Positions 56,501 through 64,000 of a DNA stretch of 64,000 nucleotides are shown here, piece by piece. The stretch is from assembly GCA_020744425.1 (NCBI GenBank), contig JAGMUV010000009.1:1488001-1552000 (forward strand). Direction: 5' to 3'. The DNA is from Dactylonectria macrodidyma. Lineage: Eukaryota > Ascomycota > Sordariomycetes > Hypocreales > Nectriaceae. The number at the start of each line of letters is the position of its first letter. Position 1 is the stretch's first letter. The position numbers and the translations under genes are program-made. The notes beneath the pieces were generated by a model. That model saw only the letters and a list, made by a program, of their open reading frames with translations, was not told where the DNA came from and searched no databases.

Positions 56501-57871
56501 TTGACCGTTACTGTTCGAGACGTCCAGGTCGCCGGTGGTCCGCTAGCTCGCTGTCTCACGAAGGCCGACTTCGAGGTGGCAGTCGAAGCTGCTCGTAAGA
56601 ACTTCTCCGACTCTATCGGCGCTCCCAAGATTCCGAACGTTACCTGGGACGACGTTGGCGGTCTGAACAACGTCAAGGAGGCTGTGACAGAGACTATCCA
56701 ACTACCGCTGGAGCGACCCGAGCTGTTTGCAAAAGGCATGAAGAAGCGTTCCGGTATTCTCTTTTACGGACCTCCTGGAACTGGAAAGACGCTTCTAGCC
56801 AAGGCCATTGCGACCGAGTACAGTCTTAACTTCTTCAGCGTTAAGGGTCCGGAACTTCTCAACATGTATATCGGAGAGTCAGAAGCCAATGTCCGGCGAG
56901 TGTTCCAGCGGGCCCGCGATGCCCGACCGTGCGTTGTATTCTTCGACGAGTTGGATTCTGTCGCACCCAAGCGAGGCAACCAAGGAGATAGCGGCGGTGT
57001 CATGGACCGGATTGTGTCGCAGCTCCTTGCCGAGCTCGATGGTATGTCTGGAGGAGATGACGGTGGCGGCGGTGTCTTCGTGATTGGCGCAACTAACAGA
57101 CCCGATCTTTTGGATCAGGCTCTCCTGCGTCCCGGCCGTTTCGATAAGATGCTCTATCTTGGTGTTTCGGATACCAACGAGAAGCAGCTCACCATTCTTG
57201 AGGCCTTATCCCGAAAGTAAGTGTTTATCACCACAAACTCTCGGGAGCTTTAGTGACTAATATCTCTCAGATTCACTCTCCACCCATCCGTCTCTCTTGC
57301 TTCTGTCGCGGAGAAGCTCCCCTTCACGTATACAGGTGCCGACTTTTACGCGCTGTGCAGTGATGCCATGCTCAAGGCCGTTACCCGCCAGGCTTCGGGC
57401 GTTGATGCCAAGATCCGTGCCATCAACGCGGACCCTGCCACTACCATCCCCATCTCTACGGCATACTACTTCGATCACTATGCCACCCCTGAGGATATCG
57501 CCGTCATGGTCACCGAGGCTGACTTCCTCGCTGCCAATGACGAACTTGTTCCCAGTGTTAGCGCTGGTGAGCTTGCCCACTATGAGCGCGTGCGCGCGAC
57601 CTTCGAGGGTGGCCGTGGTGAGAAAGACAAGTCGCAGACGGGAGGCCAGCGTGTTGTGTCTGGAGCCTCGACGACGCCGAAGGGAAAAGGCAAGGCGGCC
57701 ATGTCCGGATCGGGCAAGGGCAAGGGCAAGGCGATTGCTTTGACAAGCGATGACGAGTTTGATGATAACGATGTGGTTGAAGGCGAGGTTAATGGACGGT
57801 CGAAGGGCAAAGGCAAGGCCGTCATTGGGTTCCAGGATGGGACTGCTAGCGACGACGATGGGCTATATTAG
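53570..57871 (+). CDS. pex6: Peroxisomal AAA+ ATPase PEX6
   Basis: With Pex1, forms the hexameric motor that extracts ubiquitinated Pex5 from the peroxisome membrane, recycling the PTS1 receptor. Exons are 53570-53741, 53820-57216 and 57271-57871, giving 1389 aa. The N-terminal half contains the Pex6 N domains with a disordered acidic Glu/Asp/Ser insert around residues 300-360. The D1 ATPase has a degenerate P-loop (TSTHRNIGKSTLA) and no canonical Walker B, as expected. D2 is canonical: NVTWDDVGGLNNVKEA, Walker A GPPGTGKT, Walker B VVFFDELDSVAP, the second region of homology GATNRPDLLDQALLRPGRFD. The C-terminal tail is a low-complexity Gly/Lys tract (KGKGKA repeats) with an acidic end. Introns of 78 and 54 nt. 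Confidence 0.96.
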
Positions 57872-58090
57872 GGTTGAGCCTGGTACAAAGCACACCAGAG
57901 GCGCATTGGGGAAGAGAGGAAAGTAGCGGAAATCTAGACGGCAATAATTGTCGGTTGTACCCCGAGAGAAAAACAAACGGGACACCAGCCCAGGATCTTG
58001 GGCTATGTATACTACCATATGATCACCTTTGACATCCTAGCATAGATAGGTAATTGAAACATCGACTTTCGCTCATAGCCCCTTATGCAT

Positions 58091-59653
58091 CTACTTCTTC
58101 GGCTTATCTGTCTTCTTCGGCTTGTCCGCTTTCTTAGGGTCGGATTTCTTGGGCTTGTCGGTCTTCTTAGACTTGTCGGTCTTCTTGGTCTTGTCGGTCT
58201 TCTTGGATTTTTCCGTCTTCTTAGACTTGTCCGTCTTCTTAGCCTTGTCCGTTTTCTTGGCCTTCTCGGTTCCCTTGGACTTGGACTTTTCGTCTACCGC
58301 TGGAGCCGCTTCTGTAGGCTTGTTGGCTTCCCCTTCCTCCTCATCCTCATCCTCATCACTGTCCTCGTCACTTCCTTCCTGAATTTTAGCTTTGTCGTCA
58401 ATGGCTGCGGGTTTCTTGGTGCCCTCTTCCGCTTCGTCATCGCTATCATCATCGTCGTCGTCGTCGTCGTCTTCGCTGTCCTCGTCACTATCCTCATCCT
58501 TGGATTGGGCCTTGTTATCCACGGCCTTGACAGCTGCTGCAGGCTTCGTGGTATCCTTCTTCTCTCCTTCCTCGTCGTCTTCTTCATCGCTGTCCTCCTC
58601 ACTGTCCTCATCCTCCTCAGCCTTCTTCTCCAACTCTGGCTCCTCCTTTATTGCACACTCCTTCTCCGCCTCCTTAATCTCTTCCTCAGTTACTGCGGCA
58701 ACTGTAGCACCATGAAGAGGTGAGAAAGTAGTACCCTGCTTCCAGGTTGCACTCGTTGGGCTTTGGATGTTACTCTGCGTAACGTCGTCATCAGCAGCGG
58801 CGCCCCATGATCCCGAGGTGGGAGACTGGAGACCCTCGGCCTTGTTAGCTCCCGATGTGCTCTTTTTAGGCGTCTTGGGCGAATCCTTGGATTTTTTCTC
58901 CTTTGCAGTCTCCTTGGCCTTGGCACCGTCCTTGCCGTGAACCTTTTCCCGTAGACTCTTCAGGCGAAGCTCCTTAGCCTTCTGCGCTGCCTCGTCGGCG
59001 ACGGAACGGACGGGTAGTTTCTTTTGCTCGGGTTCCTTCTTGGGTTCGGCGGCCTTGGGCTTCTCAGTGGTGGCAGGGATCGGGATGGCCTTTCCGGTCG
59101 GTAGAGGAGGGGCAGGCGGCGCCTTTGGTGTGGCAGCAGTGGCGGCCGCGGCATCACCGACAGCTGCGGCGGTGACAGCTGCAGGTACGGACTTTGCAGG
59201 TAAGGCGGGCTTAGGCTTCATAGGAGGATCGGCAGGCTTGTCTTTGATAGAAGGGATGGTGTAGTCATCGTAGAATATCTTGACGTGCATCTGGAGCTCG
59301 CGGTATTCGTTCCAGTCCTCGACCTCAACGATGTCCTGCACGTCGTACGCGGTTAGCAGCCAGCTCCCTTAGAGCCTTAGAAAATTATGCGAGGCTCAAC
59401 TCACGCCCAACACGAAGCCTTCTTGCACGAGGCCGGGAAGCTTCCTCATGCGGCCACCCTCGTCCTTGCCGGCTCTCCGGCCCCAAAGCCTGCGGGCATG
59501 CTCATCCGTGGCCAGGTCGACAGCTTTGAAGGGCACGCGGTTGGCGCGAAGGATCGTTTCGAGGCGGGAGGTGGCGGTAACGATATGGGAGGAGCCGGCG
59601 GTCAGGGAGGTGAAGAGCCAGAGAGCAGGGGAGTCGGGCGAGAAGGACGTCAT
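58091..59653 (-). CDS. SH3BGR/glutaredoxin-fold protein with long charged repetitive tail, 497 aa
   Basis: Exons are 59653-59405 and 59335-58091, joined by a 69 nt intron (GTGAGT...GTGCAG). The N-terminal ~115 residues (WLFTSLTAGSSHIVTATSRL, ILRANRVPFKAVDLATDEHA, then ILV/VEDWNEYRELQMHVKIFY) fit a thioredoxin/SH3BGR-like fold: a beta strand, helix, PFKAVDLA strand, and the LPGLVQEGF cis-Pro region. No CxxC is present, so redox catalysis is unlikely. The rest is disordered: an Ala/Pro region, a Lys/Glu helix (QKAKELRLKSLREKVHGKDG), two copies of a QSPTS(G/A)(S/T)W motif, long Glu/Asp/Ser tracts and a C-terminal tandem repeat of KKTDK(S/A/T/P). It probably behaves as a polyampholyte; function unknown. 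Convergent with PEX6. Confidence 0.82.
58094..58265. repeat. 18-bp coding tandem repeat (KKTDKx units)
   Basis: About nine imperfect 18-bp units encoding KKTDK followed by S, A, T or P, at the very C-terminus of the thioredoxin-fold protein. Unit length is always in frame. Further in, a GTC/GAC codon run (58454-58472) encodes poly-Asp. Confidence 0.85.
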
Positions 59654-62600
59654 GGTTAGTGAAGCGTGGTAAGGACCGAGGTGAGGTGGGTGGTGATGGG
59701 GCGTTGTTTGGGTTTCGAGAGGCAGGAATTAGGCTAGAATGCCAGTGTGCATTGTCTGGATGGAGATGATGGTGGCTAATAAATGCAAATATAAAGGGTG
59801 TTATCGACGGTGCTGTTAGGAGAAGCGGTGGATATTCGTGTTTGGCGTGGTGAGTGGTGACAGGTTGGCTCCTGTGAGTCTCCTGAGACGAGGTTGGTAA
59901 CCAACTAAGCTAGGTCGCTAGAGGTGCTACGGAGCACTTTGCATACCTACCTAGCGGAGAGGACTCAGAGGAGGTATGATTCTGGTGCGGGGGCGGGGCA
60001 GCAACGACCTGCGTCTGCCTTCCCGAGACGCTGTTGTAACAGGCCGACTTGGCGAATGGGTTGATGGATTGATGGCGAGATGGAAGCAACGCTGGAGCAG
60101 CAAACTTGGTAATTGCTGCGTTTGGGAATGTTGCCCGGATTTCTACACATTGAGGATTGTTCTCTCTGGCGACGTTTGATTCCGATTTTACGTGCCATCT
60201 CTCGCAACTGTATTATTGGCTTGCGCTTATCCAGAGTTCGGGCTTATCTTCAAGGCCAGGTGTGGTCTAGTGGCGGGAAACACCGTCCAGGAACCTACGC
60301 AGGAGAAGTTGTTCCATGTATTGGTAAGAGCCATGTTTCGAAATGGCACCAGTGTCTCTGTAGTCTGGGATAACAAATGGCATCACGTACAGACTGAAAG
60401 AAAAATACAAAAGAGCTGAAGAAGAGGGTCCTTTCTCGAAGTCGGTCTCGTTCGCATTGCGGGGGATCAGCGTATCGGTTAGCTGTCTGCTAATCATATC
60501 GCCTCGTCGATGGGTTGCATCCACAGTGCCAGCCGACGCTGAGCAACTGGGCGAGTCAGAGAAGTCACTGGAAGCCTGGAACTGGCAGCCCTGCATTGCA
60601 TTGTGGCTGCCCCGCTGCCACGCAAGAGCATCAGTCTACTACGTACCTTCTCCTTATTCATGCTCCCCCCATCAAGGCTTTCTTAACGGAGGACTCGGTA
60701 AGGTAGGTACAGTGCCACATTTCTCCTGCTTACCTTACTTTCTGCAGACGCCTCCTTTTCCTTGACCACTTCTTTTCTCATCTTCTCTTGCATTTGCACT
60801 TCTCCATTCTCTGTTATGATCTTATTTCGCAACCCCGGTATGTTTTCATGATACCCAACAGCCAGTTATCATATCTCCTACCAGGGGTGCCTTCGCTTGC
60901 ACCTACCGAGCTACCGTTGGTGGCACTGAACCACGGGACTGCACCGATAGCAAGCCGACTCAATGGAACGGGCTCGGCTGTCTGTTCGCTCAGGCCTCAG
61001 ATATCTTCTCCTATTTTGGGGCAAGCAGACCCAGCCGATTTACTGCCCAAGATTAGCCAAATGACCGGGTGCTGAAGAAACCAAATGGAATCTCTCCCGT
61101 TTTGCTGGACTTTCATCATCGTTGCTGTCGCCAACGCCGCTGTGCTCCACAACGGTCATCTCTCTTGTCTAATATTTCTGGTGGACGTTGCACACTGGTC
61201 GATACTATTATGCTAATGCCTCTAATATTAGAACACTCGCCCGCTTTTTATTTGCCGTTCATCTCGCCTCCGTCTCCCAGTCTCTCGGTCATGCACCTCC
61301 CATGTTGTGTTGAGTGCCACAGCGTCTTGGAGGAGATTTGAAGATTCCGCCAGGCGTTGCTCGCACAAGCCGCACTGGGTGTCGACAAAACCCCTGGTTA
61401 GCACTTCACCGCAGGGGTAAGAAAAAAAAAAGCCTCCTTTTTCGGTGTGGTCCTCAATCGACGCCACGGATGTCTTCCCGCAGGTGGCGTTGTTCGAAGG
61501 TCCGGTAGTCTGCCGTTAGGTGCCGCAAGCGCGAAATCCTCTACGACCGCCCATCACCTCGCCTCATAGCGCTGCTACATACGAGTACCCTGCTCAGTTC
61601 CCCCGTTCCTCTCTGGGCTCTCCGCGGTGGATTAATTGCGCTATGAGAAGAAGACCTTGGTCGCGCGTTTCATAGCCATGGCTGGTGCGGTCAGCGCGCG
61701 CTGTTCGTTCAACACTGAGAGCCTAGGATAGCATGTCCCTGTTTGGCCATGGAGCCACGGAGATTGTTGTGTACCCTTCGGCCCCAGAAGCCCCAGAGCA
61801 CAGGCGTGCTAGCAGGCCAAGGGGATCTTGTGTGAAGTCATACAGAGAGTCATTTAAATTTTTCTACTCTACACGCTTTCTCCATAGTTCCCTCTCTTTA
61901 TGCTGGCTGGTCCTATTGGAGGGTAGTGCCGGTTCTTCTGTGGGTTGTCGAAGGAAGCTGGTTTTTCACTTGTTGACTCACCGTGGTGACATTGGTGGAT
62001 CCCGCCATCCATCCCACAAACCGCGCAAGAAGGAGGAGAAGAGCGAAGAAAGCTTGGCCCTTTGACCGGGCATGGTCGCAAGGCCCTGTAGCCCCAGGGA
62101 AACGTGGCGGTGGTCAGTCGGGGCAGCTCATGATTGGCAAGGGATGGCACTAAGCTGTGCTATCGGACCAAGGAGGAGGCAACGCGTCCTTGCAAGGAGC
62201 GGCCCAGGTACCAAAGCAGCGTTGGGCCAGGGGTGCGGAGTCTTATCCAGGAACACACCAGTCAGAGATGCAGCCGGTTGGGCCTTGCAAGATCCAGGGC
62301 AGGGCTCCTTGCCAGGCCAGATCCAATCATGACTCCCACTGTGGATGCAAGGTACCAGGCACTGGTCAGGCACTTGTTGGATGCCGGGGCTAACTCCCAC
62401 CGGGCCATTGGACTGCCCAAGGATGATGATGGATCCAGGGCGGGTGAGGTGACAGCGCACCAGGATCTCACCGGCGTCCAGCCAGCCAACGAAGCCGCAA
62501 GCGTTCTCTGACAGAGATTTCCCGCCTGTCGAAAACTACAAGTCCCGCTCGAATCCGCTCGTTTGCTTCCTTCGCTTCTCCTCTCCAAGCTCTTGACGAC

Positions 62601-62747
62601 TTGTTCACCCGTTCTCGCATTCTTTACAATCTTTGCGCTTTCAGCACCTCACTCTCATTACAACCACTTGCTTTCGGACTCGCTGAGCCAAACAACCCCC
62701 CTTCACTCCACTTCAGAACTTTACTCGTCGTTCGACCAACCATCAAA
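59654..62747. other. Gene-poor spacer of 3.1 kb
   Basis: No gene could be supported. Two spots look leader-like: C/T-rich sequence at 60740-60815 followed by an ATG at 60826, and an ATG at 61085 that opens a hydrophobic N-terminus, but neither leads to a convincing spliced protein. The last 230 nt are the leader of the GPI-protein gene. Confidence 0.4.
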
Positions 62748-63317
62748 ATGCGCTTCTCCGTCTTCTCCGTCGTCGCCGCCAGCTCGCTGGTCTCTGCCGC
62801 CTACGAGGCTCCCGTTGATGAGGGCACCACCACTCTGACCTCGACCACCACCCATGTCATCACCTTGACCGCTTGCCCCGACTCTGTCGTCGACTGCCCT
62901 TACCGCACCACCACCTCAACCGAGGTCATCATCACCACCTCCACGCCCGAGCCGGTTGTGACCCCCACCACCTCGTCCAGCTCCATCTACATCCCTCCCG
63001 TTGTCAACACCACCAGTGTCTACACCAGCGTCTACACCCCCATCTACACTCCTCCCGTCTCTTCCAAGGCTGTCAGCACCCACTACCCCATCAGCAACAC
63101 CACCACCAAGGGTCCCTACACCTACACTGCCCCCGCCGGCGGTGTCACCACCGTCATTTCTTATGAGGCTCCTGCCGGCACTACTGTTGTCGAGGGCGTG
63201 ACCAGCACTGCTCCCGCCACCGTTCCCACTGATGCTGCCGGTGCTGCCAGCGGCCTCGTCGCCAAGACTGGTGTTGTCGGTGCCGCCGTCGTGGCTGCCC
63301 TCGTCGCCCTGTACTAG
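62748..63317 (+). CDS. GPI-anchored Ser/Thr-rich cell-wall protein, 189 aa
   Basis: Single exon. The ATG at 62748 sits in an ATCAAAATG context after a C/T-rich leader; open sequence upstream to 62601 in the same frame is leader. The product has a signal peptide (MRFSVFSVVAASSLVSAA), then a Thr/Ser/Pro/Val/Tyr-rich body with short repeats of SVYTSVYTPIYTPPV type, and many potential O-glycosylation sites. Two Cys residues (TACPDSVVDCPY) may form a disulfide. The C-terminus has a small-residue cleavage region (TDAAGAASG) followed by a hydrophobic tail (VVGAAVVAALVALY), typical of GPI attachment. It resembles abundant fungal wall mannoproteins of the conidial or hyphal surface. Codon use is strongly biased to C-ending codons, suggesting high expression. 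Confidence 0.9.
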   Translation: MRFSVFSVVAASSLVSAAYEAPVDEGTTTLTSTTTHVITLTACPDSVVDCPYRTTTSTEVIITTSTPEPVVTPTTSSSSIYIPPVVNTTSVYTSVYTPIYTPPVSSKAVSTHYPISNTTTKGPYTYTAPAGGVTTVISYEAPAGTTVVEGVTSTAPATVPTDAAGAASGLVAKTGVVGAAVVAALVALY

Positions 63318-64000
63318 GCAACTAGGAACAATTTGGGACAATGACTTGTTTCTCACCTTTCTTCATTTCAACCTGTGAATAAAAAATTCTTCTCTGGGGA
63401 CGGACGTTTGGGGCATATTTTGATGGATTGGGGATTACTATTTTTTTTTTTTTTTTTGGGAGGCGAGAAATCAAGACTATTTCACCCCACGGGACTTCTG
63501 CCTTCTTAGCACTTGATCCCTTGCAGGTCATTGGAACTGGCGCACTATACCAACGTGGAGTTCTCTGAGGCAACGTGTGTGTGCACTGTTGCGCTTGTTC
63601 TGGAAGATACTAGGATGTGTACTCAAGCTAGGAAACGTAAGAGTTGCTCAACTTGATGACATTAGTACCGCGTACGTCTTGCCCTTGATGCTGTGCCGCT
63701 GGGTCTATTGTGAGGTGATGTAACCTTGACGTGTAAGGGTATGTACCTGATACAGTAGTCCGTAGTAGTAGGGAGGTTGGTGTTGACTATGTCTAGTTAA
63801 GCTTCGATGGTGCTTCTCTTCAATTCGCGCACGGTTTGCAACTAACTACTTAGTCGGTGAATGATGCGATTGGTTAGCCTCGCGTTGCCTCACATCCTCT
63901 TCGACACAGACCTCCATCTGTCCATACAGACTCATCACATAGACTCATCACATAGACTCACCACATAGACTCACCACATAGACTCATCACACAGGCTCAT
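63318..64000. other. Downstream flank of the GPI-protein gene to the window edge
   Basis: Contains the 3' UTR, a T17 run at 63441-63457 and the minisatellite at the edge. No gene seen before the sequence stops. Confidence 0.5.
63928..64000. repeat. 13-bp minisatellite at the right window edge
   Basis: Five consecutive units of AGACTCA(T/C)CACAT (63928-63992) plus a partial sixth. Units 1 and 2 are identical and differ from units 3 and 4 by one base; the last full unit and the partial one have diverged further. The array may continue beyond the window. Confidence 0.9.

Noticed and set aside
61085..61428. Signal-peptide-like ATG frame that could splice into a 59-codon open stretch
   Set aside because: The needed intron (GTGGAC to ATATTAG) is possible, but the downstream part is basic, non-descript sequence; chance is more likely.
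62134..62511. 125-codon frame containing an ankyrin-like phrase (VRHLLDAGAN)
   Set aside because: Begins without a leader, only one partial repeat, and overlaps other open frames on both strands; I consider the match coincidental.

Overview
This 64 kb window is nuclear DNA from a filamentous ascomycete, most likely a sordariomycete. The evidence is the short GT-AG introns (mostly 48-80 nt), pyrimidine-rich 5' leaders, compact genes on both strands with 0.1-3 kb spacers, and a gene set typical of Pezizomycotina: the pH-signalling gene palC, a cupredoxin-type serine-rich surface protein, small secreted proteins and a PTS1-tagged acyl-CoA ligase. I cannot name the species. I recognised no tRNA, rRNA, transposon or CRISPR array. 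I rebuilt every multi-exon model by hand from splice sites and reading phase; all of them close in frame.

Layout. 1-13.8 kb: 3' part of a D-2-hydroxyacid dehydrogenase, then six minus-strand genes: adenosylhomocysteinase, eIF3h, a conserved fungal protein, a mitochondrial SAM-carrier-like protein, a PTC7-type phosphatase and SDH2. 14.5-18 kb: an accessory pocket with two divergent secreted proteins (214 aa, and 111 aa Cys-rich) around a 2.1 kb gene-free stretch. 18.2-21.9 kb: palC and ALG6 from a shared 346 bp promoter. 21.9-28 kb: a 3 kb spacer, a cupredoxin/transmembrane serine-rich protein and another spacer. 28-46.6 kb: ribosomal P2, SPT2, a candidate small gene, an orphan acidic protein, a NUFIP/CCCH protein, RPC25, EMC3, SPC2, MMS19 and ATP11. 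46.7-59.7 kb: a peroxisomal 4CL-like ligase, a steryl ester hydrolase, PEX6 and a thioredoxin-fold protein with a long charged repetitive tail. 59.7-64 kb: a 3 kb spacer, a GPI-anchored Ser/Thr-rich wall protein and a 13-bp minisatellite at the window edge.

Functional threads. AHCY removes the SAH made by SAM-dependent methylation, and the carrier 6 kb away probably moves SAM into mitochondria. SDH2 is an Fe-S protein, MMS19 serves cytosolic and nuclear Fe-S targeting, and ATP11 serves F1 assembly. EMC3, SPC2 and ALG6 act in ER protein biogenesis. PEX6, the PTS1 ligase and the steryl ester hydrolase suit a lipid-to-peroxisome theme. Most of these are housekeeping genes whose proximity may be accidental. 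No obvious biosynthetic cluster or defence system is present. The most novel-looking items are the exon-duplicated Cys-rich secreted protein, the orphan genes at 31.5-33.8 kb and the thioredoxin-fold protein with the charged tail.
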